Positions 43,183 through 54,340 of a DNA stretch of 64,000 bases are shown one piece after another. How positions within the stretch are numbered: position 1 is the stretch's first letter; every line of letters starts with the position of its first letter. The notes below the pieces were generated by a model. It was given only the letters and a program-made list of their open reading frames with translations, was not told where the DNA came from and did not search any database. Source of the stretch: Prinia subflava (taxonomy: Eukaryota; Chordata; Aves; Passeriformes; Cisticolidae); the NCBI RefSeq assembly GCF_021018805.1, contig NC_086283.1, forward strand, positions 59,607,803-59,671,802. Reading direction: 5' to 3'. The position numbers were made by a program, and so were the translations under genes.

Positions 43183-45276
43183 ATGGGGACAGAGTGGAGC
43201 TGCCCCATTTGCCATGATGAGCAAGAGAGTGTTGCTTATGTGACACCCTGTGGCCATGAGTTCTGCATGGGCTGCATCCTGCGTTGGGCAGAGAGGAAAC
43301 CGGAGTGCCCACTCTGCAGAAGATTGATAGAATCTGTCAGGTTTTCTCTGCAGGAACAAAAATACCTAGAGTGTGTCATCACACCCCAGGGAGAATCACC
43401 AGAGACCAGCAGACAGGCAGAAAGATCTCTTGGCCTCCTGGATGGAAACAGCTGCCAGCGCCCTGGAGTGGTTCCTGTGCAAGGGACACCCTCCCCAGCT
43501 GAGCGGGGGCCTGCAGGGACAGAGGCCGTGGGTAGCCTGCTGCCCAAGGTCTGGGCAGAACTTTTCCAAAAAGAAGAGCATATTCTTGACCCCATGCTGC
43601 CCTGGCTGCACCAGAGGCTGGAGGCAATATATGGCTCCCAGTGGTGGCTGGCAGTGAGAGCAGAGAACAGTATCTTGTATGCCCTGTGCCTCTGCGGTCC
43701 AGATGGGGAGGTCATGGTCCAGATGCTGCAGCCTCTCCTGGAGGAACATACAGAACACCTGGTTGACGGCATTGTCAATTTCATTGTGGGCCAATGCAGT
43801 GAGGATGCCCAGAGGCTGCTGTGCTCCCATGCTGCTGACAGGGAGGACAACAGCCATGAGGCCAGTTCCTGCTCCACCAGCTCCACCAGTTCCACCAGCT
43901 CCACCAGCTCCCAGGGAGGGGCTCCCACCTGGCATCCAATCCCTGCCAGCAGCCCTGCAGGCTCAGACATGGAGGACCAACCCAGCACATCAGAAGCTGC
44001 CCTCTGTGCCCTCCGCATCCTCCAGTCATCTGTGCCAACTGGTGCAGAGCAGGTGCAGCCCCAGAAAGAGCAGGGGGAAGTGGTGGTGGCAAGTTCCTCT
44101 GCCCAGGGCAGCAGCCACAATCCTGCTGTGTCTTGTCAGGGCTGGGAACACTCACACAGGGGGCCCCGGCACCGCAGAGAAAGGATGGCCCCCAGCCCCC
44201 AGGACTCTCCATGGAGTACAGAAAGGCCCACAGAGAGAGGGCAGAGCTGCCCCATCTGCCATGATACTCATGAGGATGCTGCTTATGCAATGCCCTGTGG
44301 CCACCAGTTCTGCCTGGGATGCATCATGCATTGGACAGATAGGAAACCAGCATGCCCAGTCTGCAGCAGAACAATTTTGATTGTCAAATTCTCTGTGCGT
44401 GAAGAAGATGACTACCTACAGTGTCTTGTCACACCCTCTGGAGAGTTGCCAGAGATCCGAAGCCAGGCAGGAAGAGCTCCCAGTCACTTGGCTGAAAACA
44501 GCCCCCATTGCCCCATGCCATCCCTGCTGTCTTCTCCACAAAGGACATTGTCCCCAGCTGAGCAGGGGGCTATGAGGCCAGAGACTGTGGGGGGCCTTCT
44601 GCCCAAGGTGTGGGCAGAACTCTTCCAAGGTCAAAAGCATCTCCTAGCTCCAATGCTGCCCTGGCTGTGTCAAAGACTGGAAGCAATATATGGGTCCCAG
44701 TGGTGGCTGGCAAAGAATGCAGAAGGACACATCCTGCACTCCCTATGCCTCTGTGGTCTGGATGGGAAGTTGTTGTTCCAGATGCTGCAGCCTGACCTTG
44801 AGGGATATACAGCACCGCTGGTCTATGGCCTGATCAATGTCATTGTGCACGGATGCAGCACGGAGGCCCAGAGGTTATTGCAATCCCACACTGCTGGGGA
44901 GAAGGACCGCAACCCTGCAGCCAGCTCCACTAGTTCCTGGGAGCTAAATCCTGCCTCCCCTACAAACAGCCCTGAAGGTTCTGATATGGAGGACCAAGCC
45001 AGCACCCCACAAACTGCTTTCTGCAGGGATTCTGACCGTCCCTCATCTGTGTCCTTGTCTGCAGAGCAGGTGCAGGCCCAAGAGGAGCTGAGGGAGGTGG
45101 AGGAGGCAGGTTATGCCCAGAGCAGCAAATGCAGACCCTCTTCTTCTGTCCAAGGCAGGAACTTCTTACAAGGGGCATCCCGGGTACCTCCGGAAGAGGA
45201 GGGCCCCTGGTCCCCAGAACTCTCCCAGCCCTACAAGAGGCCACTCCAGTGGTGGCACAATCAAGACTCCAGCTAG
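43183..45276 (+). CDS. Double-unit Topors-like RING protein, 697 aa (predicted E3 ligase)
   Basis: One uninterrupted frame encodes two full copies of the family protein. The start is the ATG at 43183 (GCCATGG); an in-frame ATG at 43114 would add 23 residues. Unit 1 has a RING at 7-45 (C7, C10, C23, H25, C28, C31, C42, C45), a helical region at about 118-220 and a Ser/Pro/Glu-rich tail. Unit 2 has a RING starting at C356 with all eight ligands, a helical region at about 468-570 and a tail to 697. Unit 1 runs into unit 2 at SPQDSP, where a single-unit protein stops. A CAG acceptor-like site at 43098-43100 suggests a 5'UTR intron. AATAAA lies 21 bp after the stop. Two RINGs in one chain could mimic a dimeric E3 (inference). 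Confidence 0.92.
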   Translation: MGTEWSCPICHDEQESVAYVTPCGHEFCMGCILRWAERKPECPLCRRLIESVRFSLQEQKYLECVITPQGESPETSRQAERSLGLLDGNSCQRPGVVPVQGTPSPAERGPAGTEAVGSLLPKVWAELFQKEEHILDPMLPWLHQRLEAIYGSQWWLAVRAENSILYALCLCGPDGEVMVQMLQPLLEEHTEHLVDGIVNFIVGQCSEDAQRLLCSHAADREDNSHEASSCSTSSTSSTSSTSSQGGAPTWHPIPASSPAGSDMEDQPSTSEAALCALRILQSSVPTGAEQVQPQKEQGEVVVASSSAQGSSHNPAVSCQGWEHSHRGPRHRRERMAPSPQDSPWSTERPTERGQSCPICHDTHEDAAYAMPCGHQFCLGCIMHWTDRKPACPVCSRTILIVKFSVREEDDYLQCLVTPSGELPEIRSQAGRAPSHLAENSPHCPMPSLLSSPQRTLSPAEQGAMRPETVGGLLPKVWAELFQGQKHLLAPMLPWLCQRLEAIYGSQWWLAKNAEGHILHSLCLCGLDGKLLFQMLQPDLEGYTAPLVYGLINVIVHGCSTEAQRLLQSHTAGEKDRNPAASSTSSWELNPASPTNSPEGSDMEDQASTPQTAFCRDSDRPSSVSLSAEQVQAQEELREVEEAGYAQSSKCRPSSSVQGRNFLQGASRVPPEEEGPWSPELSQPYKRPLQWWHNQDSS

Positions 45277-45296
45277 TCTTTATTCAAGAGACAGAA

Positions 45297-45302
45297 AATA
45301 AA
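45297..45302 (+). terminator. Polyadenylation signal AATAAA of the double-RING gene
   Basis: Same AATAAATTGTTATTTCC context as after the single-RING gene at 18606. Confidence 0.8.
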
Positions 45303-45309
45303 TTGTTAT

Positions 45310-45950
45310 TTCCCTGACACCATCACTGAGTGCTGCTTTGTCTCCCTTCACCTGGGGCCTGTCCCTCATCCCATGACCCTCCACAGTCCAAAGATCCACA
45401 GAGCCGCAGGGCCCTGTTGGTGGTACCTCTTCCTGCAGGAAATCCTGCAGCTACGACAGTGGAAGAGGTTCTGAATGAAAAGTGAGCAGTGCATTTACAT
45501 TGGAGAATGTGCCAAATAAAGGCCAATGGTGCCTATGCACAGATGGAATTAACATGCTCCTCCATACAGTGCCTTTCTCTGTGGCTGAGGGAACAGGAAG
45601 AACCCTGTGGTCCCTTGGTCAGAGGAGTTTCTGGGCAAACAGGCTGGCAGGATGGCTCCTGCCTGCCAGTCATGACAGGCTATGTGACTGAGGTACAGGG
45701 CACTGGGGCTTCAGAGCAGCTTCTCTGAATCCAAACACCAATTTGTAGGGCTAACCACAGTTCTGTGACTGATCACAGCACTCAGAACAGATTTGGCTTA
45801 GCAAAAGAAAACAGTGGCCTTGATGCTCTTTGTAAAGCTACACTTGGGTGGAGAAATGGGCTTCAAGGAACTGACCCTTTGGCTGATCCTCAAAGTCAGG
45901 AAGTGTCTGGCTGATGGAGTGATTCTTCCTCCCTTCCTTACTTCCTCTCT
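45310..45950. other. Intergenic, nothing recognised
   Basis: Sequence between the double-RING gene and the pyrimidine satellite. No feature could be supported. Confidence 0.4.
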
Positions 45951-45969
45951 CCTTCCCAACCTCCTTCTC

Positions 45970-47998
45970 TCTCCCCTCTCTCTCTCCCTTTCCTCTTTCA
46001 CTTCCTTCCTTTGTCTCCCTTCCTCCCTTTCTTTTCCACTTTCTCTTCTCTTCTCTTCTCTTCTCTTCTCTTCTTCTCTTCTCTTCTCTTCTCTTCTCTT
46101 CTCTTCTCTCTCTTCTCTTCTCTTCTCTTCTCTTCTCTTCTCTTCTCTTCTCTTCTCTTCTCTTCTCTTCTCTTCTCTCNNNNNNNNNNNNNNNNNNNNN
46201 NNNNNNNNNNNNNNNNNNNNNNNNNNNNNNNNNNNNNNNNNNNNNNNNNNNNNNNNNNNNNNNNNNNNNNNNNNNNNNNNNNNNNNNNNNNNNNNNNNNN
46301 NNNNNNNNNNNNNNNNNNNNNNNNNNNNNNNNNNNNNNNNNNNNNNNNNNNNNNNNNNNNNNNNNNNNNNNNNNNNNNNCTTCCCTTCCCTTCCCTTCCC
46401 TTCCCTTCCCTTCCCTTCCCCTTCCCTTCCCTTCCCGCACCTTCCCGCACCTTCCCTTCCCTTCCCTTCCCGCACCTTCCCTTCCCTTCCCTTCCCTTCC
46501 CGCACCTTCCCTTCCCTTCCCGCACCTTCCCTTCCCTTCCCTTCCCTTCCCCACCTTCCCGCACCTTCCCGCACCTTCCCGCACCTTCCCTTCCCTTCCT
46601 TCCCTTCCCTTCCCTTCTCCTTCCCTTCCCTTCCCTTCCTTCCCTTCCCTTCCCTTCCCTCCCTTCCCTTCCCTTCCCTTCCCTTCCTCCTTCCCTTCCC
46701 TTCCCTTCCCTTCCCTTCCCTTCCCTTCCCTTCCCTTCCCTTCCCTTCCCTTCCCTTCCCTTCCCTTCCCTTCCTTCCCTCCTTCCCTTCCCTTCCCTTC
46801 CTCCCTTCCCTTCCCTTCCCTTCCCTTCCCTTCCCTTCCCTTCCCTTCCCTTCCCTTCCCTTCCCTTCCCTTCCCTTCCCTTCCCTTCCCTTCCCTTCCC
46901 TTCCCTTCCCTTCCCTTCCCTTCCCTTCCCTTCCCTTCCCCTTCCCTTCCCGCACCTTCCCGCACCTTCCCGCACCTTCCCTTCCCTTCCCTTCCCGCAC
47001 CTTCCCTTCCCGCACCTTCCCTTCCCGCACCTTCCCTTCCCGCACCTTCCCTTCCCTTCCCTTCCCGCACCTTCCCTTCCCGCACCTTCCCTTCCCGCAC
47101 CTTCCCTTCCCGCACCTTCCCTTCCCGCACCTTCCCTTCCCTTCCCTTCCCGCACCTTCCCTTCCCGCACCTTCCCTTCCCGCACCTTCCCTTCCCGCAC
47201 CTTCCCTTCCCTTCCCTTCCCTTCCCTTCCCGCACCTTCCCTTCCCTTCCCTTCCCTTCCCGCACCTTTCCTTCCCTTCCCGCACCTTCCCTTCCCTTCC
47301 CTTCCCGCACCTTCCCTTCCCGCACCTTCCCGCACCTTCCCGCACCTTCCCGCACCTTCCCTTCCCGCACCTTCCCTTCCCGCACCTTCCCTTCCCGCAC
47401 CTTCCCTTCCCGCACCTTCCCTTCCCGCACCTTCCCTTCCCTTCCCCTTCCCTTCCCGCACCTTCCCTTCCCTTCCCGCACCTTCCCTTCCCTTCCCTTC
47501 CCTTCCCTTCCCTTCCCTTCCCTTCCCTTCCCTTCCCTTCCCTTCCCTTCCCTTCCCTTCCCTTCCCTTCCCTTCCCTTCCCTTCCCTTCCCTTCCCTTC
47601 CCTTCCCTTCCCTTCCCTTCCCTTCCCTTCCCTTCCCTTCCCTTCCCTTCCCTTCCCTTCCCTTCCCTTCCCTTCCCTTCCCTTCCCTTCCCTTCCCTTC
47701 CCTTCCCTTCCCTTCCCTTCCCTTCCCTTCCCTTCCCTTCCCTTCCCTTCCCTTCCCTTCCCTTCCCTTCCCGCACCTTCCCTTCCCTTCCCGCACCTTC
47801 CCTTCCCGCACCTTCCCTTCCCGCACCTTCCCTTCCCTTCCCTCCCCTCCCCTCCCCTCCCCTCCCCTCCCCTCCCCTCCCCTCCCCTCCCCTCCCCTCC
47901 CCTCCCCTCCCCTCCCCTCCCCTCCCCCTCCCCCTCCCCCTCCCCCTCCCCCTCCCCTCCCCTCTCCGAACCTCTCCGAACCTCTCCGAACCTCTCCT
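45970..47998 (+). repeat. Pyrimidine-only satellite, about 2 kb, with graded repeat units
   Basis: The plus strand is almost purely C/T. Units change along the array: (TTCTC)n at about 46040-46179; after the gap (TTCCC)n at 46380-47840 with scattered TTCCCGCACC 10-mers; (CTCCC)n at about 47840-47925; (CTCCCC)n to about 47955; and about four copies of a CTCTCCGAAC 10-mer to about 47998. All long open frames across it on either strand are artefacts of the 5-bp period. Confidence 0.97.
46180..46379. other. Assembly gap of 200 N
   Basis: A run of exactly 200 N where the (TTCTC)n block should pass into the (TTCCC)n block. The real length is unknown. Confidence 0.99.
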
Positions 47999-48292
47999 CT
48001 TTCTTCTGCCTGTCTCACTGAAGAGAACAATTGATGGGACAGCACATCCCACCAAGACCAGGATCTTTTTCTTCCTGGAGTAGAAAGAAGGTTGTTCTTT
48101 GTAACATATTCTGGAGAGACAACTATGGCTCCTTCCTGTGTCTATGGGATGAGGTTCTATTGCTGATGTTTTTGAGGAGCACCAATACAACAGCTGGCCA
48201 GGAACTCCAGCTTCCAGAAGCATGGCAAAGATGGTAAGTGGAGAGGGCCCTGGCACTGTGGGCGAGTGCCAGTGGCAGCGGATGGGAAGGTA

Positions 48293-48619
48293 TTGTGGTT
48301 TAACCCAAGTCATCAGCCAAGCTCTGTGCAGCCACTCTCTCACTCCACTACCAGGGGTAGGGGAGAAAGAACTGGAAGAGTAAAGTTACAGATCTCCTGG
48401 GTTGACATAAAGACAGGTAATAGGTAAAGCAAAAGCTGGACACAGAAGGAAAATAAACCAGGAATTCATTCACTACTTCCCATGGGCAGGCAGGTGTCCA
48501 GCCATTCCCAGGAAATCAGGACTCCATCATGTGTAACATTTACTTGGGAACACAAACATGACAACTCTGCATGTCCTCCTAGTCCTCCTTCCTCACTCTA
48601 CTACATCATGCTTGAGCAT
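48293..48619 (+). mobile_element. LTR fragment, family F, cut by the provirus
   Basis: It begins TATTGTGGTTTAACCC and parallels the copy at 23535-24200. It stops at the TSD of the provirus (AGCAT, 48615-48619). I cannot follow the rest of the LTR beyond 56046. Confidence 0.55.
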
Positions 48620-49260
48620 TGTGATAAACGCCAATCACTCGTTTTTTGAAATTTATGAATATTTAATAAAGAATAAAAATTGGTTACAAAAATATTAATA
48701 CAATAATAAAAGCTTAAAAAAAGTTTTCAGAGACAGGACAAATAATGAGACAACAAGAGCAAAGAAGGTAGCCCGGGCTTTTGTCCCCCCTCCCTCCCAG
48801 ACAAAGGCTAGGAAGGAGAAGGGCCCAGAACAAAGAGAAGTCTTCTTTTTTTAAGCCTTCAGTTTATGACTATTCATATCTTACGTAAAACGAGTAATTT
48901 TCAGCTGTTTCTTGTCACAAAAGCTTTCTGTTAATTAAAAGAACGCATGAGAGCATACGTCCTTGAGAAAGTTAGGTTCTGTGGATAAGAGGCCATAAAT
49001 TCTTCTTCACTAGAAGGTTTAGGGGCCTCTGTAAGGTTTAGGGGCCTCTGTGAATGTTATCTCTGTGCTGAGGAATTTTTCTTCTTGAGCAAAAAAATAT
49101 AACACACATACACAGCTTCTATTGTACTAAACTCATTGTTAATTACAAAACTACATTCACTACATTATTCTAATGTTACTATAGTATAACTTTTCTATCT
49201 ATCAGATTACATATAGTAAATATCTGCGTAGAGCCACATATACAATATGCCTTTTTCACA
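48620..49260 (-). repeat. 3' LTR of the provirus
   Basis: TGTGATAAACG...TTTTTCACA on the plus strand. Within it a GGTTTAGGGGCCTCTGTAA-like unit is repeated twice. It differs from the 5' LTR at three bases (near 48713, 48892 and 49065). Confidence 0.95.
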
Positions 49261-49277
49261 ATCCCTCCTCTTTCTTG
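49261..49277 (-). other. Polypurine tract of the provirus
   Basis: On the minus strand a purine run (CAAGAAAGAGGAGGGAT) directly abuts the 3' LTR, the expected site for plus-strand priming. It confirms the minus orientation. Confidence 0.85.
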
Positions 49278-49683
49278 TTATAATAAATTGGCTCGAGCGG
49301 ATATTTACTGCTCTCTTGCATCCCTTCTATGTTCATTTTCTTCATAAATCAGTCTAGCTTTTTGGAGGGGGGTCTTCTACTCTATTTTGTTTCCTTAATA
49401 CCATAATCTTTTGCACCGTTTTTGTTGTATCCATCTTTTGATCTAAGGTTACTAATTGCATACCTTGAACTACACTAGTGATTAATCTAATAAAACAAGG
49501 GATCAAGCAAGGAAAGAATATTAAACTAGCTGTAGCACATAAGAGGAAAAAGCCTAGTTTCTTTCACCATTCTACTCCTAGCACATTATCTCACCAGCTG
49601 GTACTTAGCATGGATTCCCACTTCTGAACTGGTACATGGGCGATTTTTCTGATATCATTGACTATATCTAGGATAGCATCTCC

Positions 49684-50580
49684 TTATAAACAACAATCTG
49701 ATGTATTGAATTTTTCACAAACGCCCCCTTCTTCAGCTAATAGGTAATCCAGTGCTAACCTGTTTTGGTAAACAGTGGCTCTGATTTGAGTTTGTTGCCT
49801 GGATATTAATTCCATTACCAGACTAGTTTTGTTTGTTATTATTTCTACGACTGCCTGAAGCCTTATGATACGATTTAACATATAAATGGGAGTTCGATAT
49901 CCCCAACTCCCGTCCTGTGCCCAGGTGGCTGGCCCATATGTTGCCAGTATGCGTTCAGGGGGCCACTCATCATCTCCCTATTTTTGGAATCTTCCAATTA
50001 CATCTCTCTTGCTTCTTTTTAGATCTTCATAAACTAGTATCCCTAAGTGATCGCCTTCAGGTCCAGGCAAAAGAAAAAATCCTGGTTGTATGACTCCCAG
50101 AGTACAGCTCTCTTTCCACTTGTGGGGGGAGTTTTGGGTATGCCTTTTTCCACATATCCAGAACAGACCGTCTGGTGCTTTCCAATAATCCAGTTTTTGC
50201 TCATCCATATTCTCCCAAAATTTAGAAATCTCTGGGAGGCTAACATAGGGATTTTTCCTGTATACCAAATTCTTTGCTTTACTTCTAGTAATGTGGGTGA
50301 AACACATCCATTTCTCTCCTTTTGCACATTCACTTCCCCTTAAATTTTCAGCAATCCAATACTTTTTCTCATTGTGTATGCAATTTCCCAATTTGGAAGG
50401 GTTATAACAGTGACTGTTGACATGAGTATGAGAAATAAAGAAGGAGCCTCGGTGTCTTTCCATATAGCATGGCCTGGTTAATATTTCAAAAATGAAGAAA
50501 CAGAGAATGAGTGACAGAAAAAGGAGAGGTCCAGTATGGCTTATACTCCCACCTCCCATGCCTATGGGGTTGCAGCCCAC
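49684..50580 (-). pseudogene. Broken retroviral env (surface/transmembrane) of the provirus
   Basis: The frame opens with a hydrophobic signal-like stretch, then a shortened surface part with Cys residues, then an R-S-K-R furin-type cleavage motif at about 50016-50005. An in-frame stop at 49978-49980 interrupts it. The same frame continues into the transmembrane subunit, with a conserved heptad and [21 protein letters not shown] segment followed by a Cys pair. It stops again at 49684-49686, before the membrane span. Further stops follow downstream, where a hydrophobic segment is still visible near 49480-49550. No functional envelope can be made. The Cys pattern is that of gamma-type envelopes with covalently linked subunits (family knowledge). 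Confidence 0.8.
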
Positions 50581-50599
50581 AGCAGGTGTATGTGATCTT

Positions 50600-51608
50600 C
50601 TCGGTGGCGATTATAGAGGCCAATCTGGTCTTGCCCTCTCGTCTATTGTCACTTTCTCTTAGCTAATTTCCAGGCAAATCGTTCTTGACACTCAACTGTG
50701 GTCTCCCACTTTTTCTCAGCTATCTCCCATTCAAGAGGCACTAATAACTCCCAACTACACAACTAAGTTATTATTTCAGTAGCTCCAAGTTCTGCTTGGA
50801 TAGGGGGCTCAGGTGACACTCTACACTTCATGCAACGAGAGTGTCATTTGTGTGAACTACAGTACCAATTTTTCCCACAGCTCAAACACATTTAAACCAA
50901 CCAGCATGTCCAGTATTTGGGTGAATCAAACAGGGTATTTGGCTTGGCAATATATGAGGTTGTAATTCACCCTCCTCTTTATATAAATCACAGGCTAAGG
51001 CCAAAAACTACAGGGGTTTTCTGTCCGAAACATTTCTGATCTTCCTGTCTGCGGTGGCAGTATCCTCCCCATGGAGGGTACTGGAGGTGTCTTAAAGTTT
51101 TCTCAGGTGGTATTTGAAACCACTGATGCAAAACTCTGTCTAAGTTTCCAGTCAGGTGTGATCCTGCATATGTTTCCTGGATCATGTGGATCTCCCCAGT
51201 TCATTACTACTCATTCCCGTTTAAGAGTTAATTTTGTATCACTCAGTTCTGGTGATATTGTCCACTCCTTAGGCTTTTCCACAGGTCCTTTTGCTCTGCT
51301 GGTGAATTCATCTTCATTCCCTGATCTGGATCACTGCTTCAGTCAGCAATACCTGAAAAGGACTTTCTCATTTTGGAGTTAGAGATATTAATCACAACAA
51401 TTTTGATATGGTGCAATTTATAATTCCTTTGAATTGCATTTTGGCACAACATAATCTATCTGTGTGTGCACTATATAGCTAACAGAAATGGCAGCATATT
51501 AAATTGATCATAGGTTTTAACAAAATCTTGGAATACAAGCTGCACAATGCTAAAATACTGTTATAAATATCACACTTAAGTTTTATAGGATAACTAAAAA
51601 AATGGTCT
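50600..51608 (-). other. Internal proviral sequence, mostly unassigned
   Basis: It lies between env and the nested LTR piece. A 65-codon frame at 50988-51185 may be a remnant of the 5' part of env or the end of pol, but I cannot assign it. Confidence 0.35.
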
Positions 51609-52005
51609 TGTCTTAGTCTGAAAGACAGGTATCTGCCACAGAAAAGCTGGAGCCACCCTTGTAATGAAGAATTCAAACTCTCTCCCTCTGAATTATTGTA
51701 ATTTTGAAAATTAGGGGCCTCTCAGGCGAAGATCTGGGGACAGTAATAACAGTTCCTTTTTGGTGTATATACAGGTTAACAAACAACACCAACCCCAGCA
51801 TTAATAACAAACAGAAGCAGAACTCAGGAACACTTCCCCAAGGACACCCTGGGGCTTCTGGGATTTCCCTCTTGGGGACAAAGAGTTCATTCTCTTCCCG
51901 GACTCCAATGCCCAGAGGGGCCTAAGGTCAGGGGGGTCCTGGTGCAGCTGCCTCACAGCTTCTGCCAGGGTTTTCCTACAGAGCCAGAGCTGCTGGGCCT
52001 GGGGT
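51609..52005 (+). mobile_element. Truncated family-A LTR embedded in the provirus, opposite orientation
   Basis: It starts TGTCTTAGTCTGAAAGACAGGTATCTGCC and follows the LTRs at 2724 and 40995 for about 300 bp, with clear divergence. It lacks their 3' third and the CCCCAACA end. Its right edge joins integrase sequence abruptly at about 52005, so it is not a clean insertion. Confidence 0.75.
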
Positions 52006-52640
52006 CCCCAAAGCTTGAATTAATTGTTGTAACACCTTTGATGTAAAGTGTGTTCCTCTGTCTGAATCTATTTTATTAACCATCTCATATCTTGGAATAA
52101 TTTGTTTCAAAAGGGTTTTACTTACCACATTAGCAGTAGCCTTGGCAGTGGGAACTGCCTCCACTCAATGAGTTAAATGGTCTGTTATTACTAATATATA
52201 TTTCCATCGTTGAACTTGAGGAAGTTCTGTAAAATCTACTTGAATACTTTGAAATGGTCTAAAGGCTAATTCCTTACCTTCCAGTGTAGTTCTCCTCATT
52301 ATCTTTTTATTTTATCCTTTGACAAGTTATACATCTTTCAGTTATCTTCTCTGTTATCCTACAAATCCCAATGTATTCATAGTTTCTTAGGAAATAATCA
52401 CACAAAGCTTGGGTACCTCAGTGAGTTTTCTGATGCATGTCTTCTAATATTTTTCTAGTAAGTACTTTATTAAGTAATTGCCTTCTATCAAGAAGTTTCT
52501 GTTTCTTTGATTCATCTGGTTTACCTCTTATCTCCCTCAATTCTTTTTCCTCTGTTTCACTAAATTCTGGAATTTTCAATTTTCCTTATTTGGAGTTAAT
52601 ATTAACATGACCCTTTTAGCTTCATTCTCTGCTGCACCTT
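52006..52640 (-). pseudogene. Retroviral pol remnant: RNase H tail and N-terminal half of integrase
   Basis: On the minus strand the reading shows an integrase zinc-binding region (His ... His, then CITCQ near 52330) and the first catalytic Asp (VDFTELP, codon 52236-52234). The second catalytic Asp follows (SDRGTHF, codon 52062-52060). The frame has several stops, including one after the second zinc-binding His. It is cut 18 codons after the second Asp, so the catalytic Glu expected about 35 residues later is missing. It cannot be active. Confidence 0.8.
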
Positions 52641-53330
52641 AGCTTCCTGGTCTGCCAAATTATTTCATCTTTTGGAGCCACTCTTATTTCTAATTTCACT
52701 TGTAATTCTCATCTTAACAAATTACTCCTTGTTCCTGGGACTAACTAAACATCTTCTATCTAAATTCTGGTATCTTTCTATATCACCACATCCCTGATGA
52801 CAGGCAAAAGTCTCTTCTTGCTCCTGCACTCCATCACGTCTTTACTTACACCATGCCTCTCTGAAATATCTACCAAACAAATTCTTCTTGCTTTTGTACC
52901 TTCCACAAATTCCAACTCTTCTTCCTGTCTGCATCTTCTAAAATATAACATAGACTAAGCAAATAATCCAGTGAACACTAATTCTTCTCTTTCTTCACTC
53001 CTCCTCCTTCAACTTTCACACACATTCATTCATCAACTGTAGAAGAGACACTTAAAAAGCACTAAACACTGACTTCACATGGCCAAGCTCTCTCTCACCA
53101 AGTGAAAAACGCTTGAAAAAGAAATGTTAGCACGTCAAGCAGCAGTCACTTAAAAAAGCACAGCTTCAGACACTGTCTCCTTTCCTCTCAAAAAAAACAA
53201 GTCCTTCCTAAAACATCCCAGAACAAATGCACGCTGTCTGAATTTTACAGGCTACCGATTTAAAAGAAACTGAAGGCCAGCGCATGAGAAACACTGAAAA
53301 AATCTTTAAAACTTCTATGACCCGAGTCAC
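52640..53330 (-). other. Internal proviral sequence, unassigned
   Basis: Purine-rich on the minus strand with short frames. Earlier pol or gag domains are not recognisable. Confidence 0.35.
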
Positions 53331-53334
53331 TCGG

Positions 53335-54340
53335 TCATAAGGAAAAGGGCAGCTGCAGTGGGCGCTGATAAGCGAGCTGGAGGAGGGGCAGGCAGGGAGC
53401 TGCGCGTCCCACGAGCGGCTCGGCGGCGCCGTGTCCACCGGGCAGCCCCTCTGCCATGGCACAGCTGTGCGGCCGCCCCTCTCCCTTTCTTCCTGAGAAG
53501 ATCTGCATTGACTGCGGTTTCCAAGGGAACGGCTTCCCCAAAAGGAAGTGGGAAGCTTTGGAGGACTGATCACTGATTTTTGGTCCTCCAAGGACGGGGC
53601 ATGGGCAGGGTCTGCCACCGGAATTCCCGAAGGGGAAGCAATTTCCGGTCTCCTCCATGCGGCCGCGTTCCCGCATGGCCCACGCTGGCGGCTCCAGCCG
53701 CCTCCGGCAGTCGCCCAGCACCACCGGAGCTGGAATCGCTACTGAGGCAGCTAGGGACCGGACCAGCCCGCCACACGCCGACAGCGGAGGAACCGCCGCC
53801 GGGAAGGGTTCGGGAAGGGGGGAGGGGGAGCCAGCTGCCCCGCCGCCACCGTGAACGGGAGGGGGGGTGAGGGAACTCGCCGCCGCCGCTGGGAGGAAGG
53901 GTGAGGGAACCAGCCGCCCCCACCCCCGCTCTGCAAGCGGAGGGGGACTCGCCACCACGGCTGGGGAGGGGAGGGGAACCGGCCGCCCTGCCGCTGCTGC
54001 TGCTGCTGGGGGGGCTTTTCCAGGGTCGGCTAAGCCACCACGCGGTCACCCCCCACGTGGCTCATGGCGACTGTAGCGAGAGGGACCGGGGTGGGGGCCG
54101 GGTACCGTCGCTGCAGAGAAGCGGCAGCCGGTCCCGAAGCTGCGGGCGGAGGGACCGGGGGGTGCCGGTCCCGACTGAGCCGCCGCTGTGAACCGCGAGG
54201 GGGGCAGGGGGGAAACCGGCTGGGCTGCCGCTGCGAACAGCGGACTCGTGCCTGGGACAGAAACTGGGGCAGAAACAAGCGACAAGCCAGAACCTGGGGC
54301 AAGCACAGGGACTGAGACAGGCACCAACACCAGAGCCGGC
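53335..54340. other. GC- and CpG-rich block of about 1 kb inside the provirus
   Basis: This block is strikingly GC-rich with many CpG dinucleotides and G-runs, while the proviral DNA on both sides is AT-rich. Long frames exist on both strands but are low-complexity Pro/Gly/Ala/Arg-rich and look like composition artefacts. It may be captured host promoter DNA or an unusual leader. Confidence 0.6.

Noticed and set aside
43236..44120. 294-codon minus-strand frame opposite the double-RING gene
   Set aside because: A shadow of the real plus-strand gene, whose RING ligands and paralogues settle the strand.
45798..48343. Very long open frames (500-780 codons) on both strands
   Set aside because: They consist of the 5-bp pyrimidine repeat and the N gap. 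A 5-bp period without stop codons gives open frames in many frames at once.
53335..54049. Overlapping 160-207-codon frames in the GC-rich proviral block, possible gag or captured gene
   Set aside because: Low-complexity Pro/Gly/Ala/Arg-rich on both strands, which fits composition only.
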